This document shows, piece after piece, positions 1 to 9,177 of a stretch of DNA of 64,000 nt. Where the stretch lies: assembly GCA_024349245.1 (NCBI GenBank), contig JALDNG010000941.1, positions 1-64,000 on the forward strand. The letters run 5' to 3'. The translations under genes were made by a program, and so were the position numbers. Every line of letters starts with the position of its first letter. Positions within the stretch are counted from its first letter, which is position 1. Origin of the DNA: Neodontobutis hainanensis (lineage: Eukaryota; Chordata; Actinopteri; Gobiiformes; Odontobutidae). The notes under the pieces were generated by a model. The model was not told the DNA's origin, made no database searches, and saw only the letters and a program-made list of their open reading frames with translations.

Positions 1-718
1 TGTTTCTGCATTGTATCATAAGTGCACGTGAAACGTCTTTACGAACATTTGGATATCAAACACATGTATATTCTCTTGTCATTTAGCTAAAAACAAATTA
101 ATAATTCGTTTGTATTGTACCATACACTTATGCAAAGTCAAACAGAGTAACATCGTTACGTTTCTTGTCCTGTTGGATCCTGTTAAGGGAAAATAGTGAG
201 GTTTGCATAGTTACGAACAATCTTTATTACACTTTTATATGTATTACAAGATACTTCAACTTGTAATTCCGATGCAGCGTTGTTTCTCTGCTTGTCCAGC
301 AGAGCGCACTGTTCGGTCATTTTGAGAATCCCGAACAAAGGGGCACAGTCTGTGGGCAATTATCAAGACAGTCCGTATATCACAGGATTAAGGTGATCCT
401 AGTCGTCCAGGTCTCCGGAAGATAACACTCACATAGTTCTTTGAACTTGTGAAAAACAAAGTCGTTAATTTAATTTCACTCTTGTGTGAACTCTTTAAAG
501 CAACAAGAACACATCTGGAGAGAATTAGCAAGAAGATGTGAATTGACTTTCCTTATCTGTCCTTGGCCTGGATAAACAAGAACGGCCAGGCCTTGAAAGT
601 TCAGAGTTGTAAAATGAGAGGTGTTGGTTCCTGGGGGGTACTGCGGGATATCACTACACCTCCAAACCCACACTTTTATCCATTTAAATCTTTTCTAGAC
701 AGATAGCCGACTACAAAC
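1..718. other. srp9 intron 2, no recognised feature
   Basis: AT-rich sequence with only short open frames. I looked here for the missing third exon of srp9 (which would lie to the left on the minus strand) and did not find it. Nothing else recognised. Confidence 0.5.
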
Positions 719-768
719 TAGGGTTGTGTCCTTGGGCAAGACACTTAACCCTACTTGTCTCCAATGAC
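719..768 (+). repeat. SINE 3' fragment, left half (split by hAT)
   Basis: The phrase ccttgggcaagacacttaac is the body of a tRNA-derived fish SINE of the kind seen more completely at 37594-37818 and 58901-59077. The element is interrupted at 768 by a hAT insertion, and the reading continues at 2689. Confidence 0.6.
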
Positions 769-2680
769 CAGTGTTGGGAGTAACGCATTACAAAAGTAAT
801 GCATTACAGTAATATATTACTTTTTCCTGTAACGCAGTAGTGTAAGGCATTACAAATTATTTTTTAGTAATATTTTACTCGTTACATTTTCAGCAAAGCT
901 TGCGTTACAAAAAAAAAAAAAAAAACTTTTGCGAGATTTCATTAATGTCCCTCTTGTTGGTGTAACTTTGTAATTGCGTGACAGGAGTGGCGCGAGGCAT
1001 GATTTCTGCCCCTGCTGTGCTCGCGGGTTGCGCTTGCCAGTGGAAAAGCGGCTAATGAAGATGGCAGAAGACGACTGAACATTCACGAGGTGGACGTATG
1101 CTCCACCTCGTGAATGTTAGTCTTTAGAGGCAAAGGCCACGGTCCGAACCGAACCCGAGAGACTTTGATCTGGACCGCAAGACATTATTCATAATTACAA
1201 GCGCATTGTGTAAAACATATTTTTGAACCGGCACTTCTAGGGCAGCTAGGTCAACACTCGGGTCCTCAGGTTATTATGGGTTACGGACAGAGCAGCGGAA
1301 ATTCAACATGTTTAGCGTAGCCTCATAATGCGTTAGAAAGCGACTAAAATCTAAAAGTTGAGCCTTGGCAAAACATAACGAAGATTCACTGCCGTTATGG
1401 ACGGAGAGGGAACGCTTTATTTTAGTTTATTCATCTCCTAAGCTCCGTGTCAGAGTCAAAGCTGAACAACAGCCCTTTATCGTCCAGTCCAGGCTGCTTT
1501 GATAATCAGAATGAATCCAGAACTGAACCAGGACTGGACAGTTTTCATGTCTGGATTAAAAGACTCAGAGGAAAGTGAGGGCGTCTAATAATGTGGTGAG
1601 TTGTACATTTGTCTGTCATCTTCTCTATTGTGTTGTAAGTGTGGTACTTGACTCGTTTGTCGCATATTAGTAATAGTATTAGTAATAGCTCACGCTATTC
1701 GCGTTCATTTGAACCCAACACATGTTCATTTGGGAGATTAAATACAGAAAATGTGTTAAAGAAGGGTTCGGAGATGAGTGACATGCTATTACAGCATTTA
1801 GGATTAATTAAAATGTTACCCCACACGGGGAAAACAAAGGATAAAATACAGAATACAGTGGACATTCATATCCAGATTGTTTAAGAGGCTGTAGGTGTGG
1901 AATAAATGAGACTTTACTTTAAAGAATTATATTCAAACCCATATCCTTTTATTTTAATTTTCCGGACCCCTCACTTGAGTAAAGTTAACTAAGTGGACTT
2001 CTGCTGATTTTAATTGAGGACCCCTGGCCTAAGGGTTTTTTCTTCTGTATTATCTTACTAAGCAGTTAGGTTATGTTTAGCTTGTGGACTAAAACGACTG
2101 AGGCTAAGGGGTTGGTCCTCCAAGTGCACTTTATACTTGAGAAAGCACAGCCTAAGCTATGTTCATCATGTGCACTTTGTGCATGACAGTTTGTGTTGTG
2201 AACCTCTTGAATTCAAAGAGAATAAAGTAAAACAAATGTGCATCTTGTCATGGCATTAGAGTTTACTTATGTTATGTCTAATATTAATAGACCCAAGCTA
2301 TTGCCAGATAATAATTTTACCTCGACCATACTTTATACAGACTTTAATCATTTGTGATTTTGTCTGTCATTCTTTCTTGTCTTGAGCCTTCACTTTGCCA
2401 ATTATATGCTTTATTGTTAGTAGCCTGATAGCCCACAGTCATTATGGAACATCAAATGTCTTCTACTGGATGTAAAATGCTCTGTATTACATTTTGTCAT
2501 TTTAATTTTAAGTTCTACCTTATAGTTATTTTCGTGAAAGTAACTCAAAAGTAATACAGGAGTAATGTAATGTATTACAATTCTGAGACAGTAATATTGT
2601 AATGTAAAGTATTACATTTAAATAACAGTAATAAGTAATCTATAATATATTACAGTTTGGAAGTAACTTGCACAACACTG
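769..2680. mobile_element. hAT-type DNA transposon, non-autonomous, 8-bp TSD
   Basis: The element begins CAGTGTTGGGAGTAACGC and ends with the complement of CAGTGTTGTGCAAGTTAC, so the terminal inverted repeat is about 8 bp. It is bracketed by a perfect 8-bp target site duplication CCAATGAC (761-768 and 2681-2688), the hallmark of the hAT superfamily. Both subterminal regions are rich in repeats of the form taatgcattacagtaat. No open frame longer than about 80 codons and no transposase similarity was seen, so it must have been moved in trans. It contains a 17-bp snap-back palindrome at 1078-1118. The insertion split a SINE. Confidence 0.9.
1078..1118. repeat. Perfect inverted repeat, 17-bp arms, 7-nt loop
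   Basis: Left arm AACATTCACGAGGTGGA (1078-1094) is the exact reverse complement of 1102-1118; the spacer is CGTATGC. It sits inside the hAT element at 769-2680 and is not part of its termini. Confidence 0.95.
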
Positions 2681-2688
2681 CCAATGAC

Positions 2689-2750
2689 ACAGCACTGAGA
2701 TTGTTGCACTGGTGTAAGAATGCGTGAGAATGCTGGGACAACGGATGGAA
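2689..2750 (+). repeat. SINE 3' fragment, right half
   Basis: Continuation of the SINE interrupted at 768: gttgcactggtgtaagaatg here aligns with gtaacactggtgtatgaatg in the SINE at 37594-37818. Confidence 0.5.
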
Positions 2751-2894
2751 ATTAGCTTAAAGTGTAACTAAAGCCCTGTTCAGAGCCTAACTCCACCCAC
2801 TCACAAAATTTGAAAAATGCTGAAAAAGAATGCGGAGCCCAGCAGAGACAGATGACAAACCGAGGGCGGGGCTCAGCAGGGGGGCGTGAACCTA

Positions 2895-3138
2895 GGCGGA
2901 ACAGTGGCAAAGTGGTTAGCACGCCTGCCTCACAGCAAGAAGGTCCTGGGTTTGAATCCCATCCAGGACAGGGCCTTTCTGTTTGGAGTTTGCATGTTCC
3001 CCCCGTGTCTGCGTAGGTTTCCTCCGGGTACTCCGGTTTCCCATGTACAACAGTCCCCCCAAACACACATGGGGCCAGGACTCCCCTGCAATTTGTAATC
3101 TCAGTGGGACTTTCCTGGTTAAATAAAGGTTAAATAAA
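2895..3138 (+). repeat. tRNA-derived SINE with LINE-like 3' tail
   Basis: The 5' part is tRNA-like: A-box region TGGCAAAGTGGTTAGC near 2905 and B-box GGTTTGAATCC at 2949-2959, the Pol III internal promoter. A conserved body follows (gtttgcatgttccccccgtg). The 3' end, ggttaaataaaggttaaata, is the same as the 3' tail of the LINE that ends near 15032, so the LINE machinery probably recognises this tail. Confidence 0.88.
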
Positions 3139-3863
3139 CCGGAGACCCGCAGTGACGGATTGATTGACAGCAGCTGTCAGACTCACAAAGATGGAGACTG
3201 GAGGGACGCTGGTAGTTTTGCTACGGAACGGTCCTTCGTAGTGGAGGATTTTATTGTGCACACAGCCTTATCAATTTGTGCCGCTGGCTCAAACCGCGGT
3301 CTCAACAACTCCAGAAGTTAAAGAGCGAAGTCTTGCAGCACAAGAGAGAATGGGGCCAGTGATAAAACGTTAGCATTGTCTGGTTTAGGCTAAGGCTAGG
3401 CAAATGCTAACAAACTTTCAGAAATTGCAAACCTATGCATTTAGTTTGATTTTGGTATGATTTTAGTGGTAATAATTACACACAATACAGTGATTTCAAG
3501 TCTCCCTCGACAACTGTTAAAAAACTGTCTAAAAAGGTGCATCTGTGCACCTGCAGCTCACTGGTCTGGGACAGAATGTGTTACAGAGATATACTCAAGG
3601 TATAGTTGTGAAATGAGACCAGTGTCTATTTCAGTTTATTAATTTAATAAGTAATATGCACAAAAGACAACCCTTGCCAAATAAAATATCACAAAAAAGT
3701 AGCATCAAATGTTTTACATGTGGTAGGTAATGCACAGGTGACAGGTTGGTGAGTAGGCTGCATAACAGCCCATCCAGGCTTTAAGGCAGTAGCACTAAAC
3801 CCCCGTGATACAGGCTCTATCACTTGTATTGTAAATTACATTTCTTTCTCACACTCTCTCACA

Positions 3864-3871
<8 letters not shown>

Positions 3872-3940
<69 letters not shown>
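3872..3940. repeat. (CA)n microsatellite
   Basis: About 34 uninterrupted CA dinucleotides, preceded by a CT/CACT-rich run. Confidence 0.98.
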
Positions 3941-3942
<2 letters not shown>

Positions 3943-4108
3943 CTTTGTAAATCCTGCACAGTCAGGACAGAGGCTTTTTACTTTGTGTTTGAAAGTCACG
4001 GTCAGTTGCACTTATTTGGAGCAAAGATGGTGAAATGCAAGAGCCAGTGTAAAACAGACTGATCATAACTTCACGGGCTGTTCCAAAATTTGTAAGAATC
4101 TTGAGTGT

Positions 4109-4162
4109 GTTGAAGATACTTCATCCTTCAAGTGCAAACTTGAAGGATGAAGTATCTTCAAC
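4109..4162. repeat. Perfect inverted repeat, 24-bp arms, 6-nt loop
   Basis: The arm at 4109-4132 begins GTTGAAGATACTTCATCC and is the exact complement of 4139-4162. The spacer is TGCAAA. The arms are not found elsewhere in the window. Confidence 0.97.
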
Positions 4163-4496
4163 AGTGAAGTGACACAGGAACAGTAACCAGGTCCTGAAAA
4201 TAAAATAAACATGATTTTATTTCTTAAATTAGACCATTTTAATGACAATACAATTATATATTATCACACACCACATGTGTTCTTGTTAGAGTATTTAAAA
4301 CAAGTAAAAAAAAAAAAAAAAAGAATACCTTGTACGGTCCATAATGCTCACTTCCATCTGGATGTTAGCTGGAGTCAGCAGTGGACACCACACCTTTTAC
4401 TGTTTATTGGTGCAGAGCTAGTCCTGGGACATCTGTCCCATGACACACTCCTGTTAGGCGTTCTGGCCTGGGGGGCTGCAAAAACAAGAGTTTAAC

Positions 4497-4739
4497 AAAA
4501 TGATTTGTTATTTGTTGAGACCCAAACATCTCGGTCCACATCTCACAAAAACTGCACAATCCCTAAAAGATGCTCTGCCTTGGCACAATCTGCCTTTTCA
4601 TTTCAAACCATCAAACAATGGAATCAGCTCCTGGACAGTGTGAAGTTCTAAATCTTGTACAAAGCATACATTTTTTTGTGAGATTAATGTATTTGTACAT
4701 GGTGCCTGAGAAAAAAAGAATAAAACTAAACTAAATATA
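4497..4739 (+). mobile_element. LINE 3' end fragment (C-terminal RT region and tail)
   Basis: Translation on the plus strand gives CSALAQSAFSFQTIKQWNQL, which matches the conserved C-terminal region of jockey/L2-type LINE polyproteins (form: QSAFSxxxxxxWNxLP). It is followed by a stop, a short 3' UTR and a tail of AACTAAACTAAA repeats. It is 5'-truncated; a fold-back element is inserted in its tail. Confidence 0.65.
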
Positions 4740-4978
4740 GGTTTGAGTAAAAGCATCTGGACTTAGTTTTCAAGGTGAAGATGTTTTGTCTCTATTCCAA
4801 GAGACTGTCAATTCTGAGTTCAACTGGTAAGAGAGACAGTTCTTACCAGTTGATCTCAGAATTGAAAAAGTATCTTGCAATAGAGACGAAACATCTTCAC
4901 CTTGAAAACTAAGTCCAGATGCTTTTACTCAAACCTTTGCTTTAAGATGTCCTGGATGACTGAGAACCTTCACAGACA
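4740..4978. mobile_element. Fold-back element, 239 bp, 13-bp TSD
   Basis: Arms at 4740-4832 and 4841-4935 are inverted copies (about 93 bp, few mismatches) beginning GGTTTGAGTAAAAGCATCTG. A single-copy 3' segment follows, ending gatgactgagaaccttcaca. The insertion is bracketed by TAAACTAAATATA (4727-4739) and TAAACTAAACATA (4979-4991), a 13-bp target duplication with one mismatch. Related copies lie at 11220-11258, 13674-13768, 20521-20620, 51707-51802 and 61990-62130. The structure (inverted 5' partial copy, variable-length duplication) resembles Penelope-like element ends, but no coding part is present, so this is inference. Confidence 0.8.
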
Positions 4979-4991
4979 TAAACTAAACATA

Positions 4992-6571
4992 CAAAAGCTT
5001 CAGTTTTCAAACTCACCTTTGCTTCTCCTGTTAGGCTTCATGTTTGACTGCAGATCTGCAACGACTGGTTCAGGCTGGCACCCACTTTCTCTGGTCATCT
5101 TAGGCAAAACAAAAGATTTGTGTTATTGTTTACAATTACAGTATTATATTAATTCATTTAGAGATTTTTTTTAAATATTTTATAAATTATATTAATTACA
5201 CAAATATTCTCACAAAGCAAAGAATCTAAAGAAGACATCTAAACACAAACACTCACTGTTGCCACAGCCTACATGTTAGTGTCCTACTGGAGTCTGAGTC
5301 ACTTTTCTGTGGATCTCCTTTTATTTTATTTTGACTCTAAACAATTATTACTGTACTGCATATCCTCCGTGAAGGCGCTAGTCTTTGAATCCGTGTGTAC
5401 TGTCTTTGGGTTGGTCTGGTTAGCTGCAGCCTGTGGTACACTGTCTCCTCTGCAGCGCCAGTTCTGCTCGGTTCTGCTTGCCCCCAGGGGGAGACGTACA
5501 GCGATGGTGCGCGCTTTTGCGTGCAATCAAATTAGCAAAGTTGACACGAAACGCAGAAATCCAAGACAGTTTTTGAGTCTGTGTTGAGTCATAACTTACG
5601 GTGTTACACGAGTCATGAGATAATCATATTTCATAGTCCAGAGTCACGAGCCAGTGACAGGTCTTTAGTGCTAACGTTAAGTGCTGCACCTCTGCTACAG
5701 GTCCAACAGAGTGCTGTCCGTGCACGAGAAATAACTACCGTAATATAGAGTGATAGAGTAAAGCTAGATGTCAGTTTGTACTGGGCCACACGTCTCAACA
5801 CTGCAGCAGCCCTCATTAGCGTGTTAGCCCGGTATCAGGATTAGCTGAAGCTAACGTTTAGCATGCATTACCTAACTAGCAACATGACAAAATTGATAAA
5901 TTAACTTTAGCTTTACTGGTAAGAAACATAAATTGTGTTTAAAAATATATGTTCACTCACCTCAAGACGCTGCCGCGGTGGTAGGAGTCCATGCAGGAGC
6001 AGCGTTTGGTGCCGTGTTACTTTTCAGCGAGAGCTGTTTGGAGAAGCACATATCCACCTCCATTGCGTTGGAGAAGCAATCCTGCTTAAAATACCCGCAG
6101 CAAACTCCAACTCTCAGCGGAACACAAAGTGTTCCAGGCCAAGTGCACACAACCACTTGTGCCTAATTTCCAAGTCTGCTGGAAAGCAATGCAGTGCTGT
6201 TGCAACCAGCAACACTATGAGTACATGCTAATATAGCTAGCCTGGTGTTTTCAACGCCCGCTGCTTGGCAACAAGGTGTTTTTATACCAGGGGCATGAGC
6301 CAATGCCAAGGGTGTGGTGAGCTAGTGCCAGGGGGTGTGGGTAGTGAGCCGTTAGTCAAGCCAGTATACGTCACACATGTAAACAACTACAGTAACCACC
6401 ATCCAACCTGAAGAGGGCAGCACTTAGACAGTTTTACACCATATTTTGTAAAATTAATGTACTTTATACTCAAATGTCAAAACCTTTAGTCAGATCAATG
6501 GGCAGCACTAATAAGGCCCCATTCATACAGATCATTAACTAAAAAAAGTTGTTTTAGGGTTTAGTTACTCT
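4992..6571. other. Interior of candidate TTAA element, nothing coding recognised
   Basis: Several exon-like minus-strand blocks with plausible splice sites can be read (for example a frame starting MTRESGCQPEPVVADLQ near 5100), but none resembles a family I recognise. The motif gctaacgtttagc near 5850 is of a kind common in 5' parts of fish transposons. Confidence 0.35.
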
Positions 6572-6575
6572 TTAA

Positions 6576-7029
6576 GGCTACAATCTGGCATGTTTACATT
6601 CATGTTGTGTCTCATGTATGTTCATTACCATGCACCCGTCCCAATCAAATAAATTAATAGTAATAATAGTAACTGGTGGAAACTGTTTAGGCTTTTATCA
6701 AATACAGCGAACAGATTAATAAAATATCAACTTAATGAGATATTTGTATCTTTTCAAACAAATTATTTCAAAGCCAACTCAAACATTTAAATTAGTATAA
6801 GCTGTATCATAAATAGAATCAACCAATGATGTGTTCAACACAGGTTTTTTAGCAGAAGTGCATTCATAAAATGTAGTTTTATTGAGCGAATAGTCTCAAT
6901 ACACGCGAGATCTGTACTTTGGACGAGATGATGCATTATCTGAGCCAAACTACGCTGGTCTCGTCTACAATGCAGACGAGGCGCAGTTTATCTCGACCAC
7001 ACCTTATGTGTCTACATTTACATACATAC
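6576..7029. other. Start of srp9 intron 2
   Basis: Intron sequence directly downstream of srp9 exon 2 on the minus strand; donor GTATGTATG at the complement of 7021-7029. No further exon recognised. Confidence 0.6.
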
Positions 7030-7098
7030 CACTGCATTGTCCGTCACTTTGATGCACAGGTTGCCGTCGCAGTGTCTGTATTTGAGAACCACTCGGAC
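7030..7098 (-). CDS. srp9: srp9 exon 2 (partial gene)
   Basis: Translated on the minus strand this exon gives 23 codons, VRVVLKYRHCDGNLCIKVTD followed by NAV. This is the centre of the signal recognition particle 9 kDa protein; human SRP9 has an almost identical segment of the same length bounded by the same intron positions. The acceptor is CTACAG just before 7098 and the donor is GTATGT just after 7030. The segment contains part of the beta-sheet and the basic residues (K, R, H) with which the SRP9/SRP14 dimer binds the Alu domain of SRP RNA. The third exon, expected to begin with a Leu-Val-Tyr motif, is not in the window, so intron 2 is longer than 7 kb. Confidence 0.93.
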
Positions 7099-7198
7099 CT
7101 GTAGATAGACATCAACATAACGTAAGCTGACTCTGAAGCTAGTTGGCTAAGCTACTCGGGTACGGCGTGCTAAGAGCCAAGAAATAAAAAAACACTAC

Positions 7199-7270
7199 CT
7201 TCATTGGATCTGTCAGGTATAATTTTTCTGCTGCCCGAGCGAACTCTTCCCATGTCTGGAAATAAGGCAT
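7199..7270 (-). CDS. srp9: srp9 exon 1, signal recognition particle 9 kDa subunit
   Basis: The start codon is at 7268-7270 (complement). The exon encodes 24 residues beginning MPYFQTWEEFARAAEKLYL and ending DPMK, matching the N terminus of vertebrate SRP9 (human begins MPQYQTWEEFSRAAEKLY). The donor is AAG|GTAGTG. Intron 1 is only 100 bp (7099-7198). SRP9 pairs with SRP14 in the cytosol to form the Alu-domain complex of the signal recognition particle, which pauses translation while a ribosome is brought to the ER. No disruption is seen in exons 1 and 2, so the gene is probably functional. enah starts 1.9 kb away on the other strand, the same divergent arrangement as in human. Confidence 0.95.
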
Positions 7271-7440
7271 TGTGATAATAAAACAAACCGAGACTTATGA
7301 AAAACAACCGGGATCTATCAGCCGCTAAGTTGCTAACTTCTGAAGACCGCAGCAGCGTGCGCTCAGCCAATCACTAAAGTAGACGAGGCCACGAAATCTT
7401 TCCGGCCCACCTCTTCAGAACAAAAGCATGATAAACAAAA
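7271..7440 (-). promoter_or_regulatory. srp9: srp9 5' UTR and promoter region
   Basis: Reading on the minus strand towards the start codon, an inverted CCAAT motif (ccaat near 7367, plus strand) and a GGAA-type ETS site (complement of ttccggcc near 7400) lie 90-140 bp upstream of the ATG. No TATA box is seen, as expected for a housekeeping gene. Assigned by position and motifs only. Confidence 0.5.
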
Positions 7441-7883
7441 ATCGAGTTTATTGGTTACTACATGTGATTTTGGCTAGTTAGAAAATAGGTTCATAGATGG
7501 CAGAAGGCATACACATCACTTTGTTCTCCTGTGGAGATATATATGCGTTGGAAGAAAAACAAACATGAAACATGCAAAACGATGAGACCGGAATTAATAA
7601 TGGCTACGGTTAAAAATTCCACCCCTTGAGGTTAGGCTGACTTATGCAATAACAGCAACCAAAATAGATGGCGGCAGTATCACTGACGGTAAAAAAACAA
7701 CAAACAAAAAAGTATACCGTCAATGGACAGTATGAGGAGAAGCACGCTTTTTAAAGCAACATTGTTCTACTTTGTATGATGTATTAACCAGTAAGACTAA
7801 AGCACACAATTTTGAATTTATACAGCCAACTGGATACCTATGAAGCAATAACATTCCATTTCATCTTCTTCCACTGATCAGAG
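7441..7883. other. srp9-enah intergenic spacer
   Basis: No gene, repeat family or clear regulatory block recognised. Confidence 0.4.
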
Positions 7884-8000
7884 GAAGGGTCACTGGGCAG
7901 CAGTCTAAGCAGAGACCTTTCCTCCAGCTATTCTGGGGCATTACTGAGACGCTCCCAGAGACATAGTTCCTCCAGGCTTGGAACACCTCCTCAAGGGGGC
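7884..8000 (-). mobile_element. Rex3-like RTE retrotransposon, 3' fragment
   Basis: gggcagcagtctaagcagag and the following phrases align with the 3' region of the Rex3-like element at 42526-42620 (gggcagtagactaagcagag). Strongly 5'-truncated, orientation minus. Confidence 0.65.
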
Positions 8001-8004
8001 TCCA

Positions 8005-8262
8005 GTTCACTGAAACTCATTCCCGAGCCAAGTCAGCTGATTTCTCAGTATCTGAAAACATATTTGTTCACTTCTCACGAGATAGTAGCAAGCCCTTTCA
8101 CTCAGAGTTGAAAGCCAATCTCTTAAACCACTTTCTTTAAATTAGGGTTTGGTTTCCTCTTTCATTGCACCTCATCATTAATTTCCACGTCTAAAACTAC
8201 TGTTGTAAAGCACTTTGACGCAACTGCCGTAGTGATATTGGGCTAGAGGAATACAATGGAAT
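8005..8262 (+). mobile_element. LINE 3' end fragment
   Basis: The end reads ttgtaaagcactttgacgca then gatattgggcta, the 3' UTR signature of common fish L2-type LINEs (usually followed by an A/T-rich tail). The upstream part is a decayed C-terminal coding region with stops. Confidence 0.5.
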
Positions 8263-8789
8263 TTAATCTATCGATGATAAAGAACACATTTCATCTTCCT
8301 GTCCTCTCCAGTGAAAAACAGACACACATAGGCTTGTCAATGCTAGATGTAACCTAGTCAGTCTATACTGGTCCCAGCTCAACATTTCAACAGGCTCTGC
8401 GGTTGTCAGGGGAAACCTGAACGTGCCGTCTCCCACAAGTTGCGTCAAATGCTGCATTTGGGTGCATTGGGAAGTTAGTAACTCGAGGTACAGCATAAAA
8501 AAGATATAAAACAATCCTATGAAAATCCTTAGAATTTTTTGGAGGTTTGAGAGAAACAATAAGTTATAATAATTTCGGCCTATAGGCTACTTACCTTAAT
8601 CCGGCATATCTCTAGGCATATAGCTAGCCTACTGTGCCAATAGGCTATCAAAAACACAATTTCTTTATTACCCACGTGACTGGCCAACGTGGGCATCTTT
8701 ACTTTATACTTTGTACATGTGTTTTAGCAGAACCATCCAACACAATACAAATCCTCTGTCTTTAAAAAAATAAGTGCTGCACCTAGTCT
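8263..8789. other. srp9-enah intergenic spacer
   Basis: AT-rich, nothing recognised. Confidence 0.4.
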
Positions 8790-9172
8790 AGCCACGGTCC
8801 ATGAACGCAGCACGTGTTGCAGCAGCAGTCAGCGGCAGCAGAGCGGTGTCCTAGCGGCACAGCTCGGCACTTCAAGTGCGTCAGAAAAACTCTATTTTCT
8901 AACAACAGCCTTGTTGCGATTTGAGAATTAACAAACCCACTAGAACATGTAGGATTCAGTAGTCTCATTTTTATATATATTTTCTTTAGTATTTATTTTT
9001 ATACTTTTAATAGGATAGCCTGCACACTGTGAACACTGCTTGTAACGCCGTCGTAGTCCCATTCATTTGATCGCCTCTTGCCTTTAACCGAGCGGCGAAC
9101 TTTAGTGAGAGCTACATAACTAAACAAGATCTAAAGGAGTGTGTCGAGCTTTTGGTCTGGCAACTCTTCGCC
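8790..9172 (+). promoter_or_regulatory. enah: enah promoter and exon 1 5' UTR region
   Basis: A locally GC-rich stretch (8800-8880) with a CACGTG E-box at about 8811 and GCAGCAG runs precedes the enah start codon at 9173. A second block at 9045-9172 leads directly to cgccATGAG. The transcription start cannot be placed from sequence alone. Inference from position. Confidence 0.5.
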
Positions 9173-9177
9173 ATGAG
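9173..9177 (+). CDS. enah: enah exon 1 coding part, ATGAG, Mena N terminus
   Basis: The sequence cgccATGAG|GTAAGA has a good Kozak context and a consensus splice donor. The five coding bases are exactly what exon 2 needs: exon 2 begins with T, so AG+T makes Ser2 and the product starts MSEQSICQ, as in vertebrate ENAH. The phase-2 junction after codon 1 plus two bases is the known Ena/VASP gene structure. The intron that follows is 43,189 bp. Other ATGAGGT strings occur in the intron (near 25657 and 29027), but they lack the Kozak context, the GC-rich upstream region and a GTAAG-type donor, so this one is preferred. Confidence 0.78.

Larger units (their letters stand above)
2757..6575. mobile_element. 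Candidate TTAA-flanked DNA element (Kolobok/piggyBac-like ends)
   Basis: TTAA at 2757-2760 is followed by AGTGTAACTAAAGCC; TTAA at 6572-6575 is preceded by the complement of AGAGTAACTAAACCC. That gives about 15-bp inverted ends with two mismatches and a TTAA target duplication, as in Kolobok and piggyBac elements. The interior carries exon-like blocks on the minus strand, for example a splice donor in TTGAGGTGAGTG (complement near 5955) and a TATA-like GTATAAAAAC (complement near 6280), but no transposase was recognised. Nested inside are a SINE, a CA microsatellite, a LINE end and a fold-back element. Alternative: the two ends belong to separate elements. Confidence 0.45.

Noticed and set aside
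2810..3098. Overlapping open frames on both strands around 2752-3098
   Set aside because: They are chance frames across a tRNA-derived SINE with Pol III boxes.
3824..4033. Frame with a long His-Thr repeat
   Set aside because: Translation of the CA microsatellite.
6950..7010. Plus-strand reading LVYNADEAQ next to srp9 exon 2 resembles the start of SRP9 exon 3 (LVYxxDxAQ)
   Set aside because: It is on the strand opposite to exons 1 and 2, lacks a matching splice acceptor, and the following residues (FISTTPYV) do not resemble SRP9.
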